Source of the DNA: CAMLFJ01 sp040902305 | GTDB taxonomy: Bacteria; Methylomirabilota; Methylomirabilia; Rokubacteriales; CSP1-6 | Reading direction: 5' to 3' | Length of the DNA stretch: 19,300 nt | NCBI GenBank assembly: GCA_040902305.1 | Contig: JBBDXN010000115.1 | Span: 1 to 19,300 of the forward strand | In this document: positions 13,214 to 19,300 of the stretch, in pieces | Layout: the number at the start of each line of letters is the position of its first letter | Numbering within the stretch: the first letter of the stretch is position 1 | Notes under the pieces: model-generated | The model's database searches: none | What the model was told of the DNA's origin: nothing | The model's input: only the letters and a program-made list of their open reading frames with translations | Program-made: the position numbers and the translations under genes

Positions 13214-14019
13214 CCGACGCCAGGACCGACGCCGCGAACAAGTACGAAGCCATCCGCTACGAGCGAGCCGACGGCGTGGCCACCGTCACCCTGAACCGGC
13301 CCGACGTGCACAACGCGATGAACCAGGCGATGCGCCGCGAGCTGCTCGACGTCTTCACGCGGCTGCGCACCGACGACGCGGTGCGCGCGGTGGTCGTCAC
13401 CGGCGGCGGCGACAAGGCCTTCTCGGCCGGCGCGGACATCCGCGAGTTCCTCGACCCGCCGGTGCCCACCCAGTTCCGCGAGGCCCGCCGGCGCGTGGAC
13501 TTCCGGCGCGAGATGGAGCGCTGCGCGCAGCCCATCATCGCGGCCATCCGCGGCTACGCGTTCGGCGGGGGCCTCGAGCTGGCCCTGGCCTGCGACATCC
13601 GCATCGCGGCCGAGGACGCCCGGCTCGGCCTCACCGAGATCAACCTCGCGATCATCCCGGGCGGCGGCGGCACCCAGCGGCTCCCGCGGCTGGTGGGCCG
13701 CGGCAAGGCGCTCGAGATGATCCTCACCGGCATGCGCATCCCCGCCGCGGAGGCGCTGCGCATCGGCCTGGTGGAGCGCGTGGTGCCGGTCGCCGAGCTG
13801 CCGGCCGCCGCGCAGACGCTGGCGCGCTCGATCGCGGACAAGGCACCGGTGGCGCTGCGCTACGCGAAGGAAGCGGTGGTGGGCGGGCTCGGGCTACCGC
13901 TCGAAGACGGCATCCGCCTGGAAAACGACCTGGCCACCCTCCTCCGCACCACCGAAGACCGCCTCGAAGGCGCCAAAGCCTTCGTCGAGAAACGCAAGCC
14001 CCGCTGGACCGGCCGCTAG
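13210..14019 (+). CDS. Enoyl-CoA hydratase/isomerase family protein
   Basis: The 269-residue crotonase-family enzyme probably hydrates the enoyl-CoA made by the upstream dehydrogenases. Visible landmarks are the oxyanion-hole segment KAFSAGADIREF (69-80), GYAFGGGLELALACDIRIA (115-133) and EINLAIIPGGGGTQRLPRLV (143-162). Both glutamates used by true hydratases are present with the right spacing (E123 and E143, 20 residues apart, as in rat mitochondrial hydratase Glu144/Glu164). That favours hydratase over a pure isomerase or a dehalogenase. The C-terminal helices (DRLEGAKAFVEKRKPRW) are the usual closing segment, and length is typical. Its ATG overlaps the CoA-transferase stop (ATGA at 13210-13213). 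It is the last gene of the operon and stops 3 bases before a long inverted repeat. Confidence 0.95.
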   Translation: MTDARTDAANKYEAIRYERADGVATVTLNRPDVHNAMNQAMRRELLDVFTRLRTDDAVRAVVVTGGGDKAFSAGADIREFLDPPVPTQFREARRRVDFRREMERCAQPIIAAIRGYAFGGGLELALACDIRIAAEDARLGLTEINLAIIPGGGGTQRLPRLVGRGKALEMILTGMRIPAAEALRIGLVERVVPVAELPAAAQTLARSIADKAPVALRYAKEAVVGGLGLPLEDGIRLENDLATLLRTTEDRLEGAKAFVEKRKPRWTGR

Positions 14020-14022
14020 ATC

Positions 14023-14080
14023 GGGGTCAGGTCTTACATTCCGACATTTGAGGAAATGTCGGAATGTAAGACCTGACCCC
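14023..14080. repeat. Perfect 27-bp inverted repeat (MITE-like palindrome) between convergent genes
   Basis: The left arm 14023-14049 starts GGGGTCAGGTCTTACATTCC, the right arm 14054-14080 is its exact reverse complement, and the loop is GAGG. Arms are about 48% GC against about 70% around them. It fills almost the whole 66-base gap between the hydratase stop and the TauD stop. It could end transcripts from both sides, although there is no T-run. The GGGGTCAGGTCTTRCATT-type ends resemble those I associate with small elements mobilised by IS200-like/REP-associated transposases; this link is from memory. Confidence 0.9.
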
Positions 14081-14085
14081 AGCCC

Positions 14086-14937
14086 TCAGCGCGGGGTGTC
14101 GCCGGCTAGGGTCACGCGGTGCATGAGGCGCTTGAAGCCGGCGTAGTCGTTGACCGCGTTGTGCTGCACGCAGCGGTTGTCCCAGAAGGCGATGGAGCCG
14201 GGCTGCCACTGGAAGCGGCAGGTCAGCTCCGGGCGCACCTGGTGGTGGAAGAGGTAGTCGAGCAGCGGGCGGCTCTCTTCGTCCGTCCAGCCCCGGAACC
14301 GCGCGGTGTGCCCGTGGTTGACGTAGAGCGCCTTCCGCCCCGTCTCGGGGTGGGTGCGCGCGGCCGGGTGCTCGCTGGTCAGCACCTTCATCTCGACGCC
14401 GGCCGCCTTCAGTCGATCCTCGCGCGTCTTCGACGCGTCGGCCTTGGTCGAGGTGTTGACCCCGACCAGCCCGTCCAGCGCCCCACGTAGCCCCTCGGAC
14501 AGCGTGTCGTACGCGGCGTACTGGTTGGCGAAGATCGTGTCGCCCCCGTACGGCGGGATCTCCACCGCGTAGAGCATGCTGGCCATGGGCGGCTGGGCGA
14601 GATAGGTCGTGTCGGAGTGCCACACCCCGCCGAAGTTGATCTGCTCGTGCGCCAGCTTGATCACCGCCGTGATCAGCGGGCACTCCGGCAGGCCCTTGAG
14701 CTGCGGGTACTCCATCGGCTCGCCGAAGCGCCGGGAGAACGCGAGCTGGTCGTGCGGGGTGAGCTTCTGGTCACGGAAGAAGATCACCAGGTGGTCGAGA
14801 AACGCCCGGCGGATCTCCGCGATCACCGCGTCGTCGAGCGACGCGGCCACGTTGATCCCGCGGATCTCGGCGCCGAGCGCCCCCGCGATCGGCTGCACCT
14901 CGATGTGGCGATACGTCCGGGCCTCGTTGCGCGGCAT
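14086..14937 (-). CDS. TauD/TfdA family Fe(II)/2-oxoglutarate-dependent dioxygenase
   Basis: The 283-residue protein has a full metal site: H107 and D109 in WHSDTTY and the distal H259 in CVQHNAVNDY. R270 and R274 (KRLMHRVTL) are candidates for binding 2-oxoglutarate. N-terminal IEVQPIAGALGAEIRGINVA and VIFFRDQKLTPHDQLAFSRR are characteristic of the TauD/TfdA group. Such enzymes hydroxylate substrates such as taurine, alkylsulfates or phenoxyacetates, often releasing sulfite or a phenol; the actual substrate is unknown. AGGAGG lies 4 bases before the ATG at 14937. The gene is 21 bases downstream of the aldo/keto reductase and is the last of the right-hand minus-strand run. It faces the enoyl-CoA hydratase across the 27-bp inverted repeat. 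Confidence 0.93.
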   Translation of the reverse strand: MPRNEARTYRHIEVQPIAGALGAEIRGINVAASLDDAVIAEIRRAFLDHLVIFFRDQKLTPHDQLAFSRRFGEPMEYPQLKGLPECPLITAVIKLAHEQINFGGVWHSDTTYLAQPPMASMLYAVEIPPYGGDTIFANQYAAYDTLSEGLRGALDGLVGVNTSTKADASKTREDRLKAAGVEMKVLTSEHPAARTHPETGRKALYVNHGHTARFRGWTDEESRPLLDYLFHHQVRPELTCRFQWQPGSIAFWDNRCVQHNAVNDYAGFKRLMHRVTLAGDTPR

Positions 14938-14958
14938 GACACCTCCTGGATCCAGAGC

Positions 14959-15867
14959 CTACCGCGAGTTGAAGTGCTCGGCCATCCGCCGGCGCAGCGC
15001 GGCGTCCGGCAGCTGGCCCGACAGCGCCCCCAGGTTGTCGGCCACGTGCCGGGGATTACGCGTGCCCGGGATGACGCAGGTGACCGCGGGCTGGGCCAGG
15101 ATCCACTTGAGGAAGAGCTGCGCCCAGCTCGCGGCGCCCACCTCCCCGGCCCATTCGGGCACCGGCTGGCCCTTCACCCGGCGGAACATCGCGCCCTCCG
15201 CGAAGGGCCGGTTGACGATCACCGCGGTGCCGGCCTCGGCGGCGGCCCCGAGCAGGCGGCGCTCCGCCTCCGGCTCGGCCAGGGAGTAGTTCACCTGCAG
15301 GAAGTCGATGCCGCCGCTCCGGACGAGCTTCTCCAGCTCCGCGTGCGCGCCCGCGTGATAGTGCGTGATGCCGAGGTAGCGGATGCGCCCGGCCGCCTTC
15401 CAGTCCCGCAGCGTGGCCAGATGCGTCTGCACGTCCAGCAGGTTGTGCACCTGCATCAGGTCGAGGCGCTCGACGCGCAGCTTGCGCATCGAATCCTCCA
15501 TCTGGCGGATGCCCGCCTGCTTGCCGCTGGTCCAGACCTTGGTGGCCACGAACAGCTTGGGCCGCACCCCCAGCTCGGCCGCGAGCTGTCCGGTCACCTG
15601 CTCGGAGGAGCCGTACATCGGCGAGCTGTCCACCATCCGCCCGCCCGAGTCGACGAAGACCTCGAGCGTCTCCCGGGCCTGGGCCAGCTCCTTCGCGTCC
15701 CCGGCCACGTCGAACACCTGCCAGGTGCCGAGGCCGACCGCGGGCAGCGTCTCCCCGGTCTTCGGGATGCGCCGCTCCAGGCGCTCCGCCCCGGGTGCCT
15801 CGGCAGGCATCAGCGCCGCGCCCAGGAGAGCGCCGCAGGCCCGGAGGAAGGCGCGCCGGGACTCCAC
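14959..15867 (-). CDS. Aldo/keto reductase with Tat signal
   Basis: The 302-residue product begins ESRRAFLRACGALLGAALMP after a GTG start, an almost ideal twin-arginine signal (S-R-R-x-F-L). The reductase barrel follows with the four catalytic residues: D80 and Y85 (MVDSSPMYGSSE), K110 (FVATKVW) and H141 (LMQVHNL). It also has GRIRYLGITHY and an AQPAVTCVIPGTRNPRHV cofactor-end segment, and lies in the Yajo/YdbC-like short form of the superfamily. Aldo/keto reductases normally use cytoplasmic NADPH, so a Tat-exported member would have to be exported with its cofactor bound or only be membrane-anchored. GGGAG lies 10 bases upstream of the GTG. A 17-codon ORF ends 2 bases before it. It is followed 21 bases later by the TauD-type gene. 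Confidence 0.92.
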   Translation of the reverse strand: MESRRAFLRACGALLGAALMPAEAPGAERLERRIPKTGETLPAVGLGTWQVFDVAGDAKELAQARETLEVFVDSGGRMVDSSPMYGSSEQVTGQLAAELGVRPKLFVATKVWTSGKQAGIRQMEDSMRKLRVERLDLMQVHNLLDVQTHLATLRDWKAAGRIRYLGITHYHAGAHAELEKLVRSGGIDFLQVNYSLAEPEAERRLLGAAAEAGTAVIVNRPFAEGAMFRRVKGQPVPEWAGEVGAASWAQLFLKWILAQPAVTCVIPGTRNPRHVADNLGALSGQLPDAALRRRMAEHFNSR

Positions 15868-15869
15868 AC

Positions 15870-15923
15870 TCAGGCGCTCCCGCCCGCGAGCACGGTGATC
15901 GGGGCGACGTGGGCGGTGGTCAT
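15870..15923 (-). other. 17-codon ORF directly upstream of the aldo/keto reductase
   Basis: The ATG at 15923 opens MTTAHVAPITVLAGGSA and ends in TGA 2 bases before the reductase GTG. ITVLAGG resembles the first strand and loop of CofD (2-phospho-L-lactate transferase of F420 synthesis), so this may be the tip of a deleted gene. It could equally be a leader peptide or chance. Confidence 0.2.
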
Positions 15924-15946
15924 GGCGTGGTCGGCTCTCGCGCGCG

Positions 15947-16619
15947 TCAATGATACCCCGCGCCGAGCGAGGCGGCGACCACGATGCGATCGCCCACGCC
16001 GAGCGGCGCGCCCTCGTAGCTGCCGGCGTACTCCATCGCGTCGAACCCGGCCGCGCGCAGGGCGCCGTCCACCTCGTCCCGGGTCCAGCACCGCATCGAG
16101 AACTCGTGAGCCGCGGTCGTCTCGCCGGCCGCGGTGGTTAGTGTGTGGCGCTCGGAGATGAGCAGGCGTCGCGTGGCCGGATCGAGCCGGGTGACGCTGC
16201 GGAACACCAGCCGCCCGCGCGGAGTGCTCACCCGTTTCTCCGTCACGGGCTGTGCCGTCTTCCCCGCCACGCTCGCGCCCCAGTCGCGCACGTCGAGCAG
16301 CAGCTCGCCCCGAGGCCGCCGCGCGCCTGCGAAGACCCCGAACACCGCCGCCCGCTGGGCCGTCTCGACGGGGTCGTTGAGCACGCCAGCTCGACCGCGT
16401 AGCGGCCGGTACCGCAGCCGACGTCAGCAGCGAGGCGCCCGCAGGAATGCCCCGGCGGGCCAGCGTCGCGGCCATGCCCACGCACTCCGCCGCCACGGGC
16501 CGCTCGACCAGGTAGGCGTAGGCCCACCCCAACCCCTCGTAGAACGGGCGCGGCGTGGTCCGCTGAGGCTCGCGAACCCGCGTCACCGCGGCCTCGTGGA
16601 GCCGCTGGACGCTGCTCAT
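15947..16619 (-). pseudogene. SAM-dependent methyltransferase, broken by frameshift and internal deletion
   Basis: Three frames carry successive parts of one methyltransferase. From the ATG at 16619 (AAGGA 10 bases upstream; another in-frame ATG at 16640) comes MSSVQRLHEAAVTRV, FYEGLGWAYAYLVERPVAAE and RRGIPAGASLL. Near 16424 one G appears missing (CTGCTG-ACGTC instead of CTGCTGGACGTC), and the next frame supplies motif I, DVGCGTGRYAVELA. At about 16385 the sequence jumps to VLNDPVETAQRAAVFGVF in a third frame, which continues with RGELLLDVRDWGASVAGKT, VFRSVTRLDPATRRLLISER and MRCWTRDEVDGALRAAGFDA to a TGA at 15947. The stretch between motif I and VLND (I estimate 50-60 residues, holding the rest of the SAM site) is absent. 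Two lesions together argue for a true pseudogene rather than a single sequencing error. Confidence 0.8.
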
Positions 16620-16660
16620 GGGCGAGAGATCCTTGGCCATGCACACGCGGAGCGGCGAGC

Positions 16661-17155
16661 TCACGTACTCGCCGAACGGCGGGATGCGCGAGAAGCGATC
16701 ACCTCGGCCGGACGGGGCGCGACGAACGCGAACCGATGGGCGGGGCTCCATCGGTCGTCGAAGCCCTCGAGGCCCAGCTCACGGCGCCCGGCATTACTCC
16801 AGAGGCACAGCACGTCGCGCCGGCCGAAGAAGCCGACCCAGGGATCGTGCAGGAAGACGATCGGGTGCTCCCGCTGCACTTCCGGATGCGCGGCGCCGAA
16901 GTGGAGCGCGTCCTCGTAGGTCGGCGGCTGCAGACGGCGCCGCGCCGCCTCGGCGAGCGCCTCCGCCGCGCTGACGTCGCGATCGAACCCGAGCAGCACG
17001 ATCTCGGAGACCCGGGGCCCGGCCGGCGCAACTCCGGTCGGGAAATTCTCCGACGTCACACAGGAATGGGCGTACCCATATCCGCCGGCCTCGACGAGCT
17101 GCTCGGTGGATCGGGGGCCGTCCCGGATGATCCGGTAGCGCCGCGCCACGCGCAA
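16661..17155 (-). CDS. Conserved-looking protein of unknown function, 164 aa
   Basis: A TTG at 17155 (or a GTG at 17149) opens a soluble, mixed alpha/beta protein with no signal peptide or membrane segment. Distinct blocks are AGGYGYAHSCVTSENFP, VSEIVLLGFDRDVSAAEAL, PTYEDALHFGAAHPEVQREH and PIVFLHDPWVGFFGRRDVLC, followed by LWSNAGRRELGLEGFDDRW and HRFAFVAPR. The rich content of Trp, His, Tyr, Phe and Asp in ordered blocks, unlike the arginine/alanine-rich overlapping frames, indicates real coding. I do not recognise the family. It begins 3 bases after the stop of the intradiol dioxygenase, so it is probably co-translated with it and may serve the same pathway. There is no Shine-Dalgarno sequence, which fits translational coupling. 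The last 15 or so residues (ASRASRRSAST) look less constrained. Confidence 0.68.
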   Translation of the reverse strand: MRVARRYRIIRDGPRSTEQLVEAGGYGYAHSCVTSENFPTGVAPAGPRVSEIVLLGFDRDVSAAEALAEAARRRLQPPTYEDALHFGAAHPEVQREHPIVFLHDPWVGFFGRRDVLCLWSNAGRRELGLEGFDDRWSPAHRFAFVAPRPAEVIASRASRRSAST

Positions 17156-17158
17156 ATT

Positions 17159-17884
17159 CTAGCCGGTCTCGAGCGCGAGATCGAAGGAGGCCGCGTAGCC
17201 CGGCGCGGCGGGGGCCACCGCGAGGGTGAGCTGGGCTCCCGCGTTCCGATAGATGCCGTCGCGCGCGTTCCGCTGGCGCTGCGACGCCCGGCCGGCATAC
17301 GGAGGCTGCGCGAAGACCTGATCGCTGAGCGCGTCGTCGAAGAAGAGCTGCGAGGTGAAGTCGTGCACCCGGCCCCCACCCGCCGCCGACCGGATCTTGA
17401 AGTGGATGTGCACGGCCCGGCCCCGGTACGCTCCCGGATAGATCGTGGTGAAGCGCGCGAGCCCGTCGCCGTCCGTGGTCTGGTAGCCGCGCAGGAACTT
17501 CTTGCCGAGCGTGGCGCCGCCGGGATCCTGCACGCCGGAGTACACGCCGGCCGCGTCGCAGTGCCACAGGTCCACCGTGGCACCGGGCAGCGGCGCGCAG
17601 GCGCCGCGCGCGAGCCGCGAGACGCGCAGCGCCAGCCGCAGCGGCGCGCCGGGCCGCACGCTCCGATCGGCCGGATCGGAGCGGATGTCCGACCGATCGA
17701 GCTGCTCGTCCACGAAGTACGGCCCTTCGGTGAGCGCGGGCCGCGCCACGCAGGCGGGCCGGGTCGCCGCCGGCTGCGCCGCGCTGCGGCGCGCGGCCAG
17801 CGCGGTGAGCCCACCCACCCCGAGTAGCGCGAGCGCCTCGCGCCGCGTCAACACCCGTCCGATCGGCCGGTCGTCGTCGGTCAT
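17159..17884 (-). CDS. Intradiol ring-cleavage dioxygenase-like protein with Tat signal
   Basis: The 241-residue protein starts at an ATG preceded by GAGGGAGAG. It has a twin-arginine leader (TRREALALLGVGGLTALAAR, 13-32) that ends near AAQ. The mature part matches the intradiol dioxygenase fold: LTEGPYFVDE (51-60), GATVDLWHCDAAGVYSG (101-117), RGYQTTDGDGLARFTTIYPG (132-151) and RAVHIHFKI (156-164). Expected Fe(III) ligands are Y115, Y149 or Y153, H159 and H161. The family splits catechol-type rings between the two hydroxyls; exported relatives of this shape are common in soil bacteria and their substrates are mostly unknown. It lies 17 bases after the methyltransferase and 3 bases before the unknown 164-residue protein. 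The open frame extends far upstream over the methyltransferase, but that part is an overlapping shadow. Confidence 0.9.
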   Translation of the reverse strand: MTDDDRPIGRVLTRREALALLGVGGLTALAARRSAAQPAATRPACVARPALTEGPYFVDEQLDRSDIRSDPADRSVRPGAPLRLALRVSRLARGACAPLPGATVDLWHCDAAGVYSGVQDPGGATLGKKFLRGYQTTDGDGLARFTTIYPGAYRGRAVHIHFKIRSAAGGGRVHDFTSQLFFDDALSDQVFAQPPYAGRASQRQRNARDGIYRNAGAQLTLAVAPAAPGYAASFDLALETG

Positions 17885-17901
17885 CTCTCCCTCGCGCCGC
17901 G

Positions 17902-18705
17902 TCAGGCCTTGGTGGCCGTGACGATATGGGCCGGTGAGTCGAACACGACCGAGCCGTCCGTGGTGACGTAGGGACGGAGGGCACGCTCGGCCTCGGCCAG
18001 GACGGCCTCCACCTGCTTCTCGGTCAGCATGATGTTCATCACGGGCAGCCAGCCGCACAGGTCGGCCTCCACCATGACGCGGAGGCTGGGAAACTGCCCG
18101 AGGCCCCGGTGAGTCGTGATCGTGGGGGCGGCGATCCCGGCGCCGGTGAAGACCGCGGCGAGCTCGTCGCGATCGCCCAGCACGAACGGGGCGCGGAGCG
18201 CGTCCGCGGCGGCGCGCCCGGCGATCCGCTCGAGCACGGCCACCTCGATGGCGTAGGCCGGCGTGTGCTCCAGGCTGTCCCAGACCGCCACCGCGAGGCG
18301 GCCCCCGGGTACGAGGACGCGAAGCATCTCGCGGAGCGCCTGGCCGCGATCGCTGAAGAACATGAGGCCGAACTGGCTCACCACCACGTCGAAGGACGCG
18401 TCGGGATACGGCAGCGACTCCGCCTTGCCCTGGCGCCAGGCCACCTGGGGGGCCAGTCGTCCCGCCACCGCGAGCATGCCCGGGTTCGCGTCCAGGCCCG
18501 CCACGAAGCCCCGCGGGCCCACGCGGGCCGCCGCCGCCCGCGCCAGGATGCCGGTGCCGCAGGCGACGTCGAGCACCCGCTCGCCGGCCTCGAGCCGGGC
18601 GGCGGCGATCACGCGCGGCGCCCATTCTCCGAACAGGGCGGCGATGAAGAGGTTCTCGTACGCGGTCGCCGCCTCGGTCTGGGCCTGCAGCTCGCTATCG
18701 CTCAT
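17902..18705 (-). CDS. Class I SAM-dependent methyltransferase
   Basis: The 267-residue protein has the SAM-binding motif I VLDVACGTGILAR (44-56), the acidic end of strand 2 in AGLDANPGML (69-78), and ASFDVVVSQFGLMFFSD (103-119) with the VLVPGGRLAVAVWDSL segment typical of UbiE/methyltransferase-11-like enzymes. The C-terminal part (VEADLCGWLPVMNIMLTEKQ and onward) probably forms the substrate lid. The methyl acceptor cannot be told. AAGGAG lies 4 bases before the ATG and overlaps the GNAT stop codon region, so the two genes are coupled. This intact copy is not closely similar to the broken methyltransferase at 15947-16619. It is followed 17 bases later by the intradiol dioxygenase; an O-methyltransferase role on a phenolic compound would fit, but that is inference. 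Confidence 0.92.
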   Translation of the reverse strand: MSDSELQAQTEAATAYENLFIAALFGEWAPRVIAAARLEAGERVLDVACGTGILARAAAARVGPRGFVAGLDANPGMLAVAGRLAPQVAWRQGKAESLPYPDASFDVVVSQFGLMFFSDRGQALREMLRVLVPGGRLAVAVWDSLEHTPAYAIEVAVLERIAGRAAADALRAPFVLGDRDELAAVFTGAGIAAPTITTHRGLGQFPSLRVMVEADLCGWLPVMNIMLTEKQVEAVLAEAERALRPYVTTDGSVVFDSPAHIVTATKA

Positions 18706-18714
18706 CGCGCTCCT

Positions 18715-19218
18715 TCACAGAACGGAGAATGCCGCGTGGTACCGGACCTTGCCGGAAGCGCCCCGCAGCGCGCCGGGTCGAAGCTCCTGCACCATGAACG
18801 CCTCGTCCGGTACATCGTACTCGCAGCCGAGACCGAAACGCACGCCGGGGGAGAAGCCGAACCGCGGATAGTAGTCGGGATGACCCAGGACCACCACGGC
18901 CTCGACCTCGAGCCGCCGGCACTCGGCGAGGCCGGCCCTCACCAGCGCGGACCCGGTCCCCTGCCGCTGCCGCGCCGGGGCCACCGCCATCGGCGCCAGT
19001 CCCATGATCAGGAGCGCCGGGTAGCCGGGGAGCACCACCGGCGAGAACATGATGTGCCCCGCGATGACGCCGTCCTGCTCCGCGACGAGGGAAACAACGG
19101 GCCGCGCCTGCTCGCGCAACGCGTCCACCAGATTCGCCTCGGCCGGGGTCTCGAAGGCCGCGGCGTTGATCGCGTGAACCGCGGCCTGGTCTCCGGGCTG
19201 CTCCGCTCGGATCCGCAC
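18715..19218 (-). CDS. GNAT family N-acetyltransferase (YhbS-like)
   Basis: The 167-residue protein begins at a GTG with MRIRAEQPGDQAAVHAINAA, the usual first strand and helix of GNAT enzymes. GHIMFSPV leads into the acetyl-CoA pyrophosphate-binding segment LAPMAVAPARQRQGTGSALV (Q/R-x-x-G-x-G/A type). VVVLGHPDYYPRFGFSPG and EAFMVQELRPGAL are features of the YhbS-like subgroup. It transfers an acetyl group from acetyl-CoA to an unknown amine or protein. It is the first gene of the right-hand minus-strand run, 9 bases before the methyltransferase ATG. There is no obvious Shine-Dalgarno sequence, and upstream of it lies only a palindromic repeat reaching the window edge. Confidence 0.9.
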   Translation of the reverse strand: MRIRAEQPGDQAAVHAINAAAFETPAEANLVDALREQARPVVSLVAEQDGVIAGHIMFSPVVLPGYPALLIMGLAPMAVAPARQRQGTGSALVRAGLAECRRLEVEAVVVLGHPDYYPRFGFSPGVRFGLGCEYDVPDEAFMVQELRPGALRGASGKVRYHAAFSVL

Positions 19219-19267
19219 CCTAGCCCGCGCTATTCACGAATACGTGGGGCGAGGGGATCGAAACGGC

Positions 19268-19294
19268 CCCCTCTCCCTCGGCGAGGGAGAGGGT
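19268..19294 (+). repeat. GC-rich palindromic repeat, copy 4 (window edge)
   Basis: CCCTCTCCCTC (19269-19279) and GAGGGAGAGGG (19283-19293) form a perfect 11-bp stem with a GGC loop. It belongs to the same family as the hairpins at 3324, 5060, 5096, 11992 and 12025, though its stem ends differ. The window ends 6 bases later, so its flanks are incomplete. The 50 bases before it (19219-19267) hold no feature I can support. Confidence 0.75.
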
Positions 19295-19300
19295 CGGGGT

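Noticed and set aside
14023..14080. A classical rho-independent terminator.
   Set aside because: The stem is far longer than usual, there is no T-run on either strand, and the perfect symmetry and lower GC fit a mobile palindrome better; a termination role remains possible.
14617..16161. 514-codon plus-strand frame across TauD, the aldo/keto reductase and the intergenic region.
   Set aside because: It is antisense to two genes with intact catalytic residues, and its composition is typical of a GC-rich shadow.
17885..18625. Upstream extension of the intradiol dioxygenase frame over the methyltransferase (488 codons in all).
   Set aside because: The extra part is Arg/Gly/Ala-rich shadow sequence over a real methyltransferase; the ATG at 17884 has a good ribosome-binding site and starts the Tat leader.
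1..19300. tRNA, rRNA or riboswitch genes.
   Set aside because: I saw no cloverleaf with CCA-adjacent stem, no rRNA-like conserved stretch and no leader long enough for a riboswitch; a covariance-model scan would be needed to be certain.

Overview
The window is a gene-dense stretch of a very GC-rich (about 70% by eye) bacterial chromosome. There is one truncated gene at the left edge, no rRNA or tRNA gene that I can see, and no gene-free stretch above about 120 bases. The mix of acyl-CoA catabolism, hydantoinase/oxoprolinase, cyclase-family hydrolase, Tat-targeted oxidoreductases, intradiol and TauD-type dioxygenases, plus abundant CCCTCTCCC/GGGAGAGGG palindromes, suggests an uncultivated soil or groundwater bacterium. 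Rokubacteria/Methylomirabilota-like or deltaproteobacterial lineages are the best guesses. That placement is an impression, not a phylogeny.

Layout. 1-2360 (minus): NAD-type isocitrate dehydrogenase, then lemA and a TPM-domain membrane protein (truncated by the window edge). 2447-3280 (plus): purC, divergent from the dehydrogenase; its frame has no stop codon where the protein should end. 3380-8301 (minus): a possible 38-codon ORF, a cyclase-family metal hydrolase, and a hydantoinase/oxoprolinase in which HyuA and HyuB are joined into one 1292-residue frame through a palindromic repeat. 8324-9511 (minus): an Acg/nitroreductase-like flavoprotein with a Tat-like leader. 9622-14019 (plus): a tightly coupled four-gene acyl-CoA operon (two acyl-CoA dehydrogenase subunits, a class III CoA-transferase, an enoyl-CoA hydratase), every junction overlapping by 1-4 bases. 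14086-19218 (minus): a co-directional run of GNAT acetyltransferase, SAM methyltransferase, Tat-type intradiol dioxygenase, a conserved unknown protein, a broken second methyltransferase, a Tat-type aldo/keto reductase and a TauD/TfdA-type 2-oxoglutarate dioxygenase.

How the genes fit together. The acyl-CoA operon reads as activation of a carboxylic acid by CoA transfer, oxidation by a heteromeric dehydrogenase and hydration. The cyclase plus HyuAB pair reads as hydrolytic opening of a cyclic amide or imide. The right-hand minus-strand run could oxidise aromatic or other xenobiotic-like compounds. Substrates cannot be read from the sequence.

The most unusual feature is the palindromic repeat family (six hairpins at four places). 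All three copies inside the gene-bearing part lie at a protein boundary and leave the frame open: they follow the PurC C-terminus, form the HyuA-HyuB linker, and form an N-terminal extension of the CoA-transferase. A different, perfect 27-bp inverted repeat fills the gap between the convergent hydratase and TauD genes. The second methyltransferase has decayed by a one-base loss and an internal deletion.
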